Shown here in pieces: positions 15,690 through 23,388 of a stretch of 37,006 nt of DNA (position 1 is the first letter of the stretch; each line of letters begins with the position of its first letter). The notes under the pieces are model-generated. The model saw only the letters and a list, made by a program, of their open reading frames with translations. It did not search any database and was not told the DNA's origin. The DNA comes from a virus. The translations under genes and the position numbers were made by a program. The stretch is from IMG/VR virus record IMGVR_UViG_3300033388_002711, positions 1 to 37,006 of that record. One strand, 5' to 3'.

Positions 15690-15847
15690 TATATCAAGTC
15701 TCCATATAAGCTTTTAAGCTCTTTGCGCTCTGCTACTTTGCTCTCTACGTCCTCTTTATCTTCAAACGTAAATCCATGCAAAACATGATCATATTTATAT
15801 TTTACAGACCATAGAAAAACTATCTCTTCTATAGTCAATTCTTCCAT
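15689..15847 (-). CDS. Tail assembly chaperone, frameshift-extension ORF (52 aa)
   Basis: Starts MEELTIEEIVFLW and ends YGDLI. As a separate cistron it could start by TAATG overlap with the upstream chaperone. More likely it is the C-terminal part of a gpGT-like fusion: the -1 frame of the upstream gene is open from the A9 run (15973-15981) through this ORF without any stop. It binds the tape measure in the lambda model. Confidence 0.8.
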   Translation of the reverse strand: MEELTIEEIVFLWSVKYKYDHVLHGFTFEDKEDVESKVAERKELKSLYGDLI

Positions 15848-16329
15848 TACATAACGTTTTTTGTATCCGCAACAGACAATGAACTCCGCAATAATTCCGC
15901 TAATTGTTCTGGGCTTAGTTTTTCCATCAGTATCATCATCGCTTCCGCTGCTTTTTCCTGCTTTTTCAGCTCTTTTTTTTTAGTACCGATTATTGGTTCT
16001 AAGGCATCATCAATAAACTGTGATAACTCTTTGATTCCCAAATGCTTAAGGATATATTTCTTAGTTAACATCTGTCTATTTACCCAGTCAAATGTCTTTA
16101 GGATTCTGAAATCCTGTTGTATAAGGATAAAAGCAACATCCAACATAGCAAGGTAAAAGTCATAATCTGTTAATATAGCCTTGTTTTCGTCTGATCCCTT
16201 TACACTAATCTTATTGAATAGAGCAGTAGCTTTTAAGGATCTTTCAGCCGATACCCATATTTTAAATTTCTTTTTCCCGATTGATAAAAACTTATCTTCC
16301 GGTACTAATATTTTCAAATCTTCGTCCAT
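15689..16329 (-). CDS. Predicted -1 frameshift fusion of the tail assembly chaperone (G-GT type)
   Basis: The zero-frame chaperone ORF contains nine As in a row (15973-15981 on the plus strand as T9), read as Lys117-119. Slipping back one base gives Arg-Ala-Glu-Lys and then 40 more codons without stop (with the stretch SGSDDDTDGKTKPRTI), leading into the 52-residue ORF. The fusion is about 213 residues. Ratio of short to long form would be set by the slip rate, as for lambda gpG/gpGT. The Ser/Asp-rich linker and the position upstream of the tape measure support this strongly. Confidence 0.85.
15847..16329 (-). CDS. Tail assembly chaperone (gpG-like)
   Basis: 160 residues, mostly helical and charged (MDEDLKILVPEDKFLSIGKKKFKIW ... 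FDWVNRQMLTKKYILKHLGIKELSQFIDDALEPIIG). Placed between the major tail protein and tape measure, the canonical position of the gpG-like chaperone that keeps the tape measure soluble during tail assembly. SD AAGGGGAG immediately after an intrinsic terminator/attenuator hairpin. Contains the slippery A9 described for the fusion. Confidence 0.85.
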   Translation of the reverse strand: MDEDLKILVPEDKFLSIGKKKFKIWVSAERSLKATALFNKISVKGSDENKAILTDYDFYLAMLDVAFILIQQDFRILKTFDWVNRQMLTKKYILKHLGIKELSQFIDDALEPIIGTKKKELKKQEKAAEAMMILMEKLSPEQLAELLRSSLSVADTKNVM

Positions 16330-16341
16330 TTCGCTCCCCTT

Positions 16342-16373
16342 AAAAATGCGGCCCCCAGGAGAGAGAGGCCGCA
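16342..16373 (-). terminator. Attenuator hairpin between the tail tube and chaperone genes
   Basis: TGCGGCC (16347-16353) pairs with GGCCGCA (16367-16373), loop 13. On the minus strand it is followed by a U-run (five As on the plus strand, 16342-16346). It lies between the major tail protein and the less abundant downstream tail proteins, so partial termination would reduce the latter. Confidence 0.75.
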
Positions 16374-16378
16374 GCGAA

Positions 16379-17263
16379 TTATGAAATCACTGAATTGTAA
16401 TTTCTTGTTACCTTAAGATTCTTCCCGTCTACTCTGTCGGGGTCGCTCTCACCGATAAATCCCATAGGGACTACAACGGCTGGGCTGGTGTCGTCTTTGT
16501 TTTTGGCTGTGAATGTTTCACCAACATTAACGATACAATAGAAAATGTCATACTCTGTAACGTCCCAATATTTCGCACCAACGGAAATACTAAGCTCTGC
16601 TGCAACTACCGAATCGGCTGTATCAACAGTTCTGTTTGTCAGTCTAAGTCCGATTCTTCCAGCTGCTACAAATCCACCTGTGAATACTTCTTTAATCACT
16701 GATGGTGTATAAGCAGAGATAATAACCATATCCTGCGCTAATGTTGTAATTGTTGCTGAATCTGTAAAAACTACAAACCATTTATGAGTGCTGGCGTCTT
16801 TCTGCAATACATAATCATCTCTTACTGTTAATGTACTATCAACACTTCCCGTAATACTTGTTATTGATGGTGCTGTTCCGTCTGCTTCTTGCCCTGCAAG
16901 TTCAACAGGTACATCATATGCCCATGAACCGCTTGTTACCGTCTGAGATCCCGCCGCTACCGGTGTTCCTGCAGTGTCTACAACTGAATCAATCCCGCCT
17001 CTCATAGCGGCAAGTTTGTCTAAATCATATTCCCACATATTAAATGTGGCTGCTACTGTCTGTGATGCAATACCGTCAACTCGTCTAGGTTTAACCGCAT
17101 TATCCGGTTCACCATCTAAAGGGGTGATTGTCTCAGTCATTACAATTGAGTCGGCAGCACCAACCCCTGTAAAAGATACAAAATTATCTGTTGTGTATTG
17201 AATCGCTGCTGACCCGACTACAACCGATTTCTCATTTAAAACCGTAGTTTGATTTAATCCCAT
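16379..17263 (-). CDS. Major tail (tube) protein
   Basis: 294 residues, beta-rich (MGLNQTTVLNEKSVVVGSA, MTETITPLDGEPDN, FNMWEYDLDKLAAMRGG, SISVGAKYWDVTEYDIFYCIVNVGE), no membrane segment. Position between the tail-terminator-like gene and the chaperone, and the following terminator, fit the major tail tube subunit. An inserted domain may occupy residues about 110-190 (GSQTVTSGSWAYDVP ... IISAY), which would add surface loops. SD GGAAGGAG. Confidence 0.75.
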   Translation of the reverse strand: MGLNQTTVLNEKSVVVGSAAIQYTTDNFVSFTGVGAADSIVMTETITPLDGEPDNAVKPRRVDGIASQTVAATFNMWEYDLDKLAAMRGGIDSVVDTAGTPVAAGSQTVTSGSWAYDVPVELAGQEADGTAPSITSITGSVDSTLTVRDDYVLQKDASTHKWFVVFTDSATITTLAQDMVIISAYTPSVIKEVFTGGFVAAGRIGLRLTNRTVDTADSVVAAELSISVGAKYWDVTEYDIFYCIVNVGETFTAKNKDDTSPAVVVPMGFIGESDPDRVDGKNLKVTRNYNSVIS

Positions 17264-17319
17264 TCTAAACTCCTTCCCGTAATCGGGTACTATACATATG
17301 ATAACCTATTTTTATATAT

Positions 17320-17715
17320 TTATCTATATTGTATTCTTAATTCAACTATAACACCGCTTTGATCTGCATCGTTTACATTCCCCGTGATAGAACTATCGAA
17401 TTTGCCTGCAAATCCATCGACACCGCCCTGTGAGTCTCTGAAGAACGCATTAAGGGCAATTGCAACCTCTTGCGCCTCGTTTTCTGTCTTTGCATAACAT
17501 GAGGCTGTAATCCTACTATCTGTTATCCCAAATTGAACATCTTTGTTTAAACCGCGGAGTGATATCGCGGGCAAATTGGTTTGTTCTTCTGGGAATGTCC
17601 CGATTAACACAAGAGGGAAAGCTGTATCTGATCCACCACTTTTAAACATTCCGAGTAGATCAGTGATTGACGTTTCCTCTTGTATTAATTGTAATGTGGC
17701 TTCAATGTCATTCAT
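17320..17715 (-). CDS. Tail terminator/minor tail protein (gpU-like position)
   Basis: 131 residues: NDIEATLQLIQEETSITDLLGMF, then beta-rich (ISLRGLNKDVQFGITDSRITASCYA ... EVAIALNAFFRD). An alpha/beta protein of this size between HK97-gp10-like and major tail genes is the usual tail-terminator position. ATGA overlap with the 68-residue gene upstream. Not identified by sequence. Confidence 0.6.
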   Translation of the reverse strand: MNDIEATLQLIQEETSITDLLGMFKSGGSDTAFPLVLIGTFPEEQTNLPAISLRGLNKDVQFGITDSRITASCYAKTENEAQEVAIALNAFFRDSQGGVDGFAGKFDSSITGNVNDADQSGVIVELRIQYR

Positions 17716-17918
17716 TTGATAAAATCCTCGTCAACTTCAATACATGATAAAACAACTAAATATTTAATAATCTTTGTGCTGTTTTCCGCTTTGATTTCCT
17801 CTATCCATTCACCTAGTTTTGGCAACCCTTTTGTTTTAAAAGTACCGGAGCCGTATATTTCGCCATTTGCCAGAACTAATTTATAGCTGACATAATATAT
17901 TTTTGTTTTAGTCAACAT
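17712..17918 (-). CDS. Small protein between head-tail genes
   Basis: 68 residues, starting MLTKTKIYYVSYKLVLANGEIYGSG. Probably beta-rich. Overlaps the previous gene by 11 bases and the next by ATGA. Function unknown; may be a connector or tail-completion component. Confidence 0.5.
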   Translation of the reverse strand: MLTKTKIYYVSYKLVLANGEIYGSGTFKTKGLPKLGEWIEEIKAENSTKIIKYLVVLSCIEVDEDFIK

Positions 17919-18348
17919 ATTTACTAGCCTTGTATCGTTTCTTGAATATATTATTTATTGCCCTGATCGAAGAAAAAAACGCTGGTCTTAAAAATGGATG
18001 TGCTGGTGTTCCTGGATGATTTACTTTTTTAGTGAAAATCCTTTTCCCGCCAATCATAAATGATAGATATTTTTTATTCTTTGGCAATATTACGTGTGGT
18101 CTAGTCCCAAATTCCTCATGTGGTGCATACTCAAGAGGAGTCCCAACATATGCAGTTATCCCTTTTACCAATCTAGTAATAGACTGTCTTAACGTCCCGC
18201 CGTTTTTCTTGCCTACATGAACCTTTTCTTTTGCTTTCCCTTCTACTAAAATGGCAGATTCTTTTAATGCTTTGATATTTTCTCTGTCGAAATCTGCCAT
18301 GGCTGCAACCCCGTTCCATTCAAGTTTACTCTTTATTTCAAAGCTCAT
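17908..18348 (-). CDS. HK97 gp10-like tail component
   Basis: 146 residues with the family signature YAPHEEFGTRPH (residues 74-85) and HPGTPAHPFLRPA (111-123), a basic C-terminus, and an N-terminal helical KALKESAILVEGKAKEKV. Members lie between head-tail adaptors and the tail terminator and take part in head-tail joining or tail completion. Overlaps its upstream neighbour by ATGA. Confidence 0.85.
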   Translation of the reverse strand: MSFEIKSKLEWNGVAAMADFDRENIKALKESAILVEGKAKEKVHVGKKNGGTLRQSITRLVKGITAYVGTPLEYAPHEEFGTRPHVILPKNKKYLSFMIGGKRIFTKKVNHPGTPAHPFLRPAFFSSIRAINNIFKKRYKASKYVD

Positions 18349-18713
18349 GAAACAACCTTGCGTATAGCTGTAAACTGGATTACTTCACCCATACCCATAA
18401 TGTCATTAGGTGTGTACATTTTGAACTGAGTTAAAACGCCGTTTAATGTAATTTCGCAAACATCTGAATCTGTAAGTGTTCCTGTTATCTTTGCAGGATC
18501 TATAACTATTGAATGGCTAGAAGGATTATTGATTTTATCGTTTGCTAGAACTTCAGTAGCTGACAACATCCAAACCACGGCAGAACCGTTATATTTAACA
18601 AGTCCAGTACTGTATACTGGATGCCCTGCGCTGTCAGTGCCCGTCATAGCGCCTATACCTGTAATCTTAACATTGGTTACAGTTTCGCAATCATAATCAT
18701 CTAGCCATGCCAT
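18345..18713 (-). CDS. Head-closure-like protein
   Basis: 122 residues from ATG 18713, which overlaps the stop of the connector gene as TAATG; a longer frame to 18755 is not used. A beta-rich small protein (TVTNVKITGIGAMTG ... IVIDPAKITGTLTDSDVCEITLNGVLTQFKM) in the position of head-closure/stopper proteins between the adaptor and the gp10-like gene. Family not decided. Confidence 0.6.
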   Translation of the reverse strand: MAWLDDYDCETVTNVKITGIGAMTGTDSAGHPVYSTGLVKYNGSAVVWMLSATEVLANDKINNPSSHSIVIDPAKITGTLTDSDVCEITLNGVLTQFKMYTPNDIMGMGEVIQFTAIRKVVS

Positions 18714-19378
18714 TAGTGCCCACCTTGATATACTGGAAACGCTTTGACGAACCATGCTGGCATGCCAAAACGGTTATCAATATCCTGGTCTTTACCTGAA
18801 AACGATTTAGCCGATGGCCCGATTGATCGTGATGCAAGTGAATTAGTAGGAAGGCTTGTAGATGTTGAATTGATAAGATACTGTATCCCTTTTGCAATTG
18901 TTGTTTGCATCCCGATTGTAACACCTATGAACATCTGATTACTACCGTTGGTTTCTGTTGGTGCTGCTGATAATTTAATCACTGGCACTGAATAAGAAAC
19001 ATCGTCAAATGATACTGTGCCACCATTATAGTAGATCTCGTCAATATAACAATCTGCTGGTATTCCTGTCCCTTCTATCAACTGGCCAACCTGGATATAT
19101 TCCTCAAGATCATCAATAACATAATTATTGTTTATTCCTGAACACCAGACACGCCCTGATCTGTATGAATAATTTTTACCACAATACACAAAGCCTGAGA
19201 TGGGTACATATAATACATCTTCTGTAACATCACCGGATATTTGATCATTATATCTATAGTTTGATATCTGTTTTACCTTTGAGTCTATGATAGGGATATT
19301 TGCAGTTATAGCCGCATCGCTTGCAGTGTCGGAGATTCCTAGAAGTGTTTTTGTTTTTGGTAATGTTATTACTTTCAT
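18713..19378 (-). CDS. Head-tail connector/adaptor protein with inserted domain
   Basis: 221 residues. The N-terminus (LPKTKTLLGISDTASDAAITANIPIIDSKVK) and C-terminus (IAKGIQYLINS ... RFGMPAWFVKAFPVYQGGH) resemble short gp6-like adaptors. About 120 residues of beta-rich sequence with two Cys (FVYCGKNYSYRSGRVWCSG) stand in between, an apparent insertion. SD TAAGGGG. Confidence 0.6.
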   Translation of the reverse strand: MKVITLPKTKTLLGISDTASDAAITANIPIIDSKVKQISNYRYNDQISGDVTEDVLYVPISGFVYCGKNYSYRSGRVWCSGINNNYVIDDLEEYIQVGQLIEGTGIPADCYIDEIYYNGGTVSFDDVSYSVPVIKLSAAPTETNGSNQMFIGVTIGMQTTIAKGIQYLINSTSTSLPTNSLASRSIGPSAKSFSGKDQDIDNRFGMPAWFVKAFPVYQGGH

Positions 19379-19395
19379 TTCAACCCCTTACTATA

Positions 19396-19401
19396 TATAC
19401 T
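19396..19401 (+). promoter_or_regulatory. Possible -10 element of the YkgJ-like gene (leaderless start)
   Basis: TATACT lies eight bases before the ATG at 19409, so a transcript would begin at about the start codon itself. No SD is visible upstream and no clear -35 box is seen. Confidence 0.35.
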
Positions 19402-19408
19402 ACAACAT

Positions 19409-19816
19409 ATGATCAATAAATGTAATCAATGCGGTCAATGTTGCACGAAAACTCATGTAGGCGAAAAAGCCCATCTTTTAGTTCTAAATAACAATAGTCT
19501 AAAAGGAACATTAAAATTCATTTCTGAAAACTGGGTATTCCAAAATAAATCAGTTATGAAATTCGGTGCTAAGTTCTACATTTATTCCTGCAAGCTCATC
19601 AACCCTGATAACACATGCTCTATTCATGGCTCACACCCTTACATTTGTTCCGGGTATCCCTGGTATGAATCAGAAGGATCAAACATCTGGGACAATCAGC
19701 CGTGGGATTATCCTGGGTGCGGGTATGAACTTGACCACTATAAAATGAGGCTCATTAGAACCTTACATTTTATTATTGAGGATCAATCTACAACATGCCC
19801 TTGTACTACTGAATAA
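19409..19816 (+). CDS. YkgJ-like cysteine-cluster protein (plus-strand moron)
   Basis: 135 residues. CxxCGxCC at residues 5-12, then C61, C70 (with the CSIHGSHPYIC pattern ending in C80), C104, C130 and C132. This is the spacing of YkgJ-family metal-binding cysteine-cluster proteins (zinc or iron-sulphur). It is the only plus-strand gene in this part of the structural operon, overlaps the convergent 263-residue gene by 34 bases, and has no SD. Typical of a moron carrying its own promoter. The role in infection is unknown. Confidence 0.8.
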   Translation: MINKCNQCGQCCTKTHVGEKAHLLVLNNNSLKGTLKFISENWVFQNKSVMKFGAKFYIYSCKLINPDNTCSIHGSHPYICSGYPWYESEGSNIWDNQPWDYPGCGYELDHYKMRLIRTLHFIIEDQSTTCPCTTE

Positions 19817-20574
19817 AATGTAACAAGATCTGTTAAATCATCCTGTATAATAATTTGTAGTTGGTCGTTAGTAGTTGCCTCTAATCTCAAAACCACACCG
19901 TTCTTACTTTGCCCTCCGAATGTTCTACGTGACCGAAACCCATAAAACCCCTTTTTAGCATTATCAGCATAAGATGCATCATAATTCCTAAGAGCAAACT
20001 CTCCGTTTGTTTTAACATTGAAAATATTCTTAGAATGTCCGTTTACTTGCCTTAACACTAAACCTTTTGGTAGTGCTGCAATTCCACCAAAAAGGCCATC
20101 ATCCATTTCCGCTTCATCTACCATACTAAATAAGATTCTTACTATATCCCACTCCTGCCCATCGTCTAAGTTCCCCGGCCCAACTCTAAATATTACCGGT
20201 GTAACTGACCCGTCGACATTCATGTTTCTGTTGCCAAAAGAACATCCACCAGCGGTAGAAAATGCGAAGTCAAAAGGTGTATCAATTGTAAGAACTAGAG
20301 AGTTTATTTCTAATATAATAGCTTGGAAAAAGTTTGTGCCCTCCTGAAAGCATAAAACATGCCCGGCTACCATCCCTGTTGTGCTAACTACAGATACTGT
20401 TAAATCATCGATATCGACCGGTGCTGATATCTCAAAAGTACTTATTTGATGAAACATATACAGATCAACAACAGTTGTTGTTTGATCCTGGATATTTACA
20501 TCTAGCCCACCATTTGGGTTTAATGCACCGTTTTTTATGTCACCGATTAGTTCTGTGGTTCTGTCTACGCTCAT
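19783..20574 (-). CDS. Virion structural protein
   Basis: 263 residues, beta-rich, with repeated folds: a Pro/Val-rich first half (ISTFEISAPVDIDDLTVSVVS) and a C-terminal half with PKGLVLRQVNGHSKNIFNVKTNGEFALRNYDASY and FRSRRTFGGQSKNGVVLRLEA, a conserved block in phage virion proteins of unknown role. It sits between a decoration-like gene and the head-tail connectors. Confidence 0.65.
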   Translation of the reverse strand: MSVDRTTELIGDIKNGALNPNGGLDVNIQDQTTTVVDLYMFHQISTFEISAPVDIDDLTVSVVSTTGMVAGHVLCFQEGTNFFQAIILEINSLVLTIDTPFDFAFSTAGGCSFGNRNMNVDGSVTPVIFRVGPGNLDDGQEWDIVRILFSMVDEAEMDDGLFGGIAALPKGLVLRQVNGHSKNIFNVKTNGEFALRNYDASYADNAKKGFYGFRSRRTFGGQSKNGVVLRLEATTNDQLQIIIQDDLTDLVTFYSVVQGHVVD

Positions 20575-20576
20575 AA

Positions 20577-20867
20577 TTAAACCTCAAGAAGATCTAATAG
20601 TACTTCTTTTTTATCTCTGGGATTATGTTTTATTCCTGCTTCTGATAACAGTGCTAGAACTTTTTTTTTGGTTAGCTCTTTTTCATCAGATACAACTATC
20701 TTTTCAGGTGCTGGCATTGCTCCTGATTCTTCGGTAATATATCCGCTTAACCTTAATAGTCTAATTTCTTCGTGGTTTGCTGTTTCGTATTCAGGTGTCT
20801 TTTGAAAATCAACTATCATTTTTCTTTTAGCTGAATTATATATTGATCCATAACCTTTAAAAATCAT
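20577..20867 (-). CDS. Small head protein with HeH/LEM-like C-terminus
   Basis: 96 residues. The N-terminal half is short and beta-like (VDFQKTPEYETANHEEIRLLRLSGY). The C-terminal 35 residues (KKKVLALLSEAGIKHNPRDKKEVLLDLLEV) match the helix-extension-helix motif common in small capsid-proximal phage proteins. SD AAGGAG. Confidence 0.65.
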   Translation of the reverse strand: MIFKGYGSIYNSAKRKMIVDFQKTPEYETANHEEIRLLRLSGYITEESGAMPAPEKIVVSDEKELTKKKVLALLSEAGIKHNPRDKKEVLLDLLEV

Positions 20868-20879
20868 GATATCTCCTTG

Positions 20880-20904
20880 AAAAAAAGAGGCTAATTAAAG
20901 CCTC
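20880..20904 (-). terminator. Intrinsic terminator after the 142-residue gene
   Basis: GAGGCT (20887-20892) and AGCCTC (20899-20904) form a 6-bp stem with a 6-base loop. On the minus strand it is followed by seven Us (20880-20886). Confidence 0.8.
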
Positions 20905-20909
20905 TTATA

Positions 20910-21338
20910 CTATGCTGTGAATGTTTCTACTGATGTACCGCCGGTAACTGTATAGCCTAAGATAGTCATGTTTGCGACTGTCAACGTGTCGGTTTCGGTG
21001 TCTGCCCATGTTGCCGCTGTTCCTGAGACCACCACTGTTGTCTCACCTTCGACTAAAGTTATTGTAGTAGCAACTATAGAAGCTGTACCGCCTCCATCGT
21101 CTGCAATAGAAAGGATTGTAGCAACGGCTGTATTAAGCCATTTATGCACTTCGCCCGCTGCTGTCTGTACTGATATTTTGACATCTCTTGTCCATGCGGA
21201 GGTGGTCGGTGCTGGCGCTACTGTTTCGGGATCTATTACAATTACCATATCACCGGCCATTGCTTTCGCTTGTAGTGCTATATATTCTCTAAGCTCTGGC
21301 TGAATCCCTGGCATGTTTTCAATATTTCTTGCTGCCAT
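20910..21338 (-). CDS. Capsid-associated (decoration-like) protein with Ig-like domain
   Basis: 142 residues. A helical N-terminus (MAARNIENMPGIQPELREYIALQAKAMAGD) is followed by an Ala/Thr/Val-rich beta-domain (KISVQTAAGEVHKWLNTAVAT ... TLVEGETTVVVSG). Located straight after the major capsid gene, between two terminators, as for decoration or fibre proteins on the capsid. Function by position. Confidence 0.6.
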   Translation of the reverse strand: MAARNIENMPGIQPELREYIALQAKAMAGDMVIVIDPETVAPAPTTSAWTRDVKISVQTAAGEVHKWLNTAVATILSIADDGGGTASIVATTITLVEGETTVVVSGTAATWADTETDTLTVANMTILGYTVTGGTSVETFTA

Positions 21339-21349
21339 AATTTACTCCT

Positions 21350-21370
21350 AAAAAGGGGCTGTAAAGCCCC
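21350..21370 (-). terminator. Intrinsic terminator after the major capsid gene
   Basis: GGGGCT (21355-21360) pairs with AGCCCC (21365-21370), loop of 4, with a U-run on the minus strand (21350-21354). Limits expression of genes downstream of the capsid gene. Confidence 0.8.
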
Positions 21371-21376
21371 TATTAT

Positions 21377-22348
21377 TTATGATGATGTAGTTCCTGTTAT
21401 TGTTCCATGGAAATAAGAAGATCCATAATCAATCCCAGCCTGAGCAAATAATTGCCAATCTTCACCGGCTCCTGTTTTTGCAAGAGGCTCAAGGATGACT
21501 CTATCATCTCCGGTAGGTTTACCGACTACAGGCTGAAATGCTATAGCCATTTTAGACATATCAAGAACCGCAATAGTTGTTGCTGGGACTCTAGGAACAT
21601 AAACGATTTCAAAGATTCCGAAGTCAGTTTCAATCAGAGTAATGTTTGATCCACCGATATTTCTATCAGTAGGAACATAACTGTAAATGTCACTTAACAA
21701 TGTTTTATTGAAAGAGTTGCACATAATTGTGTGAGATCCACCCTGATCAAAAGCACCATTATCAGCCATTTTGATTAAAAGACTATCCATAATAGGCTTA
21801 GTGATATCAACAGATCCGGCTGCTACTGTATTAGTAGTTGAGCCAGTGATCACACCTCTTGTCTGATAGCTTACGTTTGCAGCTGTTGAAAGCGCATAAG
21901 TACCATTTAAGAAAGTATATTCCATGTCCATTTTCATCTGATCCATATGTCTAGCTGTCTGAAATGCTAATTCATCTGTTACAGGGTTTGATCCTGCTTC
22001 ATCATAAGCAAAGCCTGAAGTACTAACTTCAACTCTTTTCATTCTTCCTGCTGAAGAAAGTTTAGCATAAGATACAGACACTTTAGACTGGAAAATCTGG
22101 GCAACGTTTTTCTCATTGCTTCTAACATAGCTTAATGCTGTAGGTGCGGAAAGAGAATCTGTTTCGTCGATATCGGGCTGGCTTGCAGCTTCCATGTCAT
22201 ATGAAGAACTCATAGCAAATTCGGGAGACGCTACGTCTCCTGCTGCTGAGATTCTGTCAAGAAAAGGGGTTGCAACTTTTGACGGTGTAAATAGCTGTCC
22301 TGCAAAGTTGGGTAAATTCCATAGTGTTCCGGCTGTAGTATTTGCCAT
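21377..22348 (-). CDS. Major capsid protein (SU10/DUF5309-like)
   Basis: 323 residues. Recognised by overall type: N-terminal LPNFAGQLFTPSKVATPFLDRIS, TARHMDQMKMDMEYTFLNGT, TNRNIGG-like segment PTDRNIGGSNITLIETDFG, and a C-terminal LAKTGAGEDWQLFAQAGIDYG. This fits the SU10-type HK97-fold family. Good SD (AGGAG). It follows the scaffold gene and precedes a strong terminator, as expected for the most abundant protein. Confidence 0.85.
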   Translation of the reverse strand: MANTTAGTLWNLPNFAGQLFTPSKVATPFLDRISAAGDVASPEFAMSSSYDMEAASQPDIDETDSLSAPTALSYVRSNEKNVAQIFQSKVSVSYAKLSSAGRMKRVEVSTSGFAYDEAGSNPVTDELAFQTARHMDQMKMDMEYTFLNGTYALSTAANVSYQTRGVITGSTTNTVAAGSVDITKPIMDSLLIKMADNGAFDQGGSHTIMCNSFNKTLLSDIYSYVPTDRNIGGSNITLIETDFGIFEIVYVPRVPATTIAVLDMSKMAIAFQPVVGKPTGDDRVILEPLAKTGAGEDWQLFAQAGIDYGSSYFHGTITGTTSS

Positions 22349-22357
22349 TGATTACTC

Positions 22358-23008
22358 CTATACACCCTTTGGTGCATTTTTTAGCATTTGGAGCTTAAGA
22401 GCCAGGTCTGAATTCCCCGATTTCCTTGCTTCCATTATTTGTGAATCTATATCCTCTATTTTCACCGATGATGTCTTTGGCTTAATAGGTGAATATTGAT
22501 CTTTAATTTTATTACTCAATCTTGTTGTAATAGTCTCATTCATCCAACCGGCATATTCTTCCAGCTTCCCTATGGCATTTTCACCATGGATCGCAAAATC
22601 ACGGGCCTTAATTGGATCAAATTCTAATTCTTTTGCTTTGACTGATAGCTCATCTTTTAAATCAGAAAGCTTTTGACTGTTGATAGATTCATGTTTCCAC
22701 TCTTTCAACTCTCTAATTTCTTTCTGTTCTGCAGTCTCTTTAGGGTTTATTTCTGCCCTGATCCCTGCCTCTTTTTCTTTCCATTCTGCTAACATTTTAC
22801 CAGACTTAAAATTATTCACGCCGGTTTCAACACTAGACCGATTTACACTATCATAGGCGCTTATTGCATGGGGCACTTTCTTTAAAGTCTCAATTATATT
22901 GCCTGCTGTCAGTTCGGAAAGGTTCGTATAAGACCCTATCTGCTCTGATAGCCCACTAAAGTCTGCGTCTTCTTTCGCATAAGATTTCACTATTTCTTCA
23001 AGATTCAT
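22358..23008 (-). CDS. Scaffolding protein
   Basis: 216 residues from ATG 23008, preceded by AAGGAAGGTG; the frame extends to 23062 but without SD. Highly charged, helical, coiled-coil prone (KEKEAGIRAEINPKETAEQKEIRELKEWKHES), as usual for DUF4355-like scaffolds placed directly before the capsid gene. The C-terminus (KIEDIDSQIMEARKSGNSDLALKLQMLKN) would contact the capsid protein. Confidence 0.75.
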   Translation of the reverse strand: MNLEEIVKSYAKEDADFSGLSEQIGSYTNLSELTAGNIIETLKKVPHAISAYDSVNRSSVETGVNNFKSGKMLAEWKEKEAGIRAEINPKETAEQKEIRELKEWKHESINSQKLSDLKDELSVKAKELEFDPIKARDFAIHGENAIGKLEEYAGWMNETITTRLSNKIKDQYSPIKPKTSSVKIEDIDSQIMEARKSGNSDLALKLQMLKNAPKGV

Positions 23009-23051
23009 TTTTACACCTTCCTTGTCTGTACATGCCAAACAAGTAATTATT

Positions 23052-23081
23052 TCTATAATCATTGTACTACATATGCGTCAA
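23052..23081 (-). promoter_or_regulatory. Probable promoter for scaffold and capsid genes
   Basis: On the minus strand, TTGACG (23076-23081) and TATAGA (23052-23057) are separated by 18 bases, just behind an intrinsic terminator. It would restart transcription for the structural genes after the accessory island. Confidence 0.5.
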
Positions 23082-23118
23082 CTAATCAATTGTTAAGTAA
23101 TTCATGCAATTTGAGCAT

Positions 23119-23142
23119 AAAAAAAGCCCCCGTTAAGGAGCT
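23119..23142 (-). terminator. Intrinsic terminator at the end of the accessory island
   Basis: AGCCCC (23125-23130) pairs with GGAGCT (23137-23142), including one G-U pair, and is followed on the minus strand by a run of seven Us. It separates island genes (upstream) from the scaffold promoter. Confidence 0.75.
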
Positions 23143-23184
23143 ATCTGGATAATCTATCATTTTTATTGTCTTCTCATCGCCTTA

Positions 23185-23358
23185 TCATGCCGGTGGTGGT
23201 GGTAATGGTTGCCAGTGGGTAATCCCGTATAAAACAAATCCTTCAAGTCTTATAAATTCATCTGCATAATATCCATCTCCAAATACATCATCTCCGTCAT
23301 ATACAATACATTCACTATCAGGTTCAGGTAATCTATCTTCAACGCTTATCCATTCCAT
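23185..23358 (-). CDS. DUF551 family small protein (57 aa)
   Basis: Starts MEWISVEDRLPEPDSECIVYDGDD and ends GITHWQPLPPPPA, the two halves of DUF551 (N-terminal W-I-x-V-x-x-x-L-P; C-terminal ITHWxPLPxPP). SD AAGGGGG. A second DUF551-like protein is encoded at 36406-36615. Function of the family is unknown. Confidence 0.85.
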   Translation of the reverse strand: MEWISVEDRLPEPDSECIVYDGDDVFGDGYYADEFIRLEGFVLYGITHWQPLPPPPA

Positions 23359-23388
23359 AATCCCCCCTTATCATATCTCTGAGTATTT

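Noticed and set aside
18714-18755. N-terminal extension of the head-closure-like protein
   Set aside because: It would overlap the connector gene by 42 bases without SD; ATG 18713 overlaps the stop as TAATG.
23009-23062. N-terminal extension of the scaffold protein
   Set aside because: It begins inside the promoter region and lacks an SD; AAGGAAGGTG stands just before ATG 23008.
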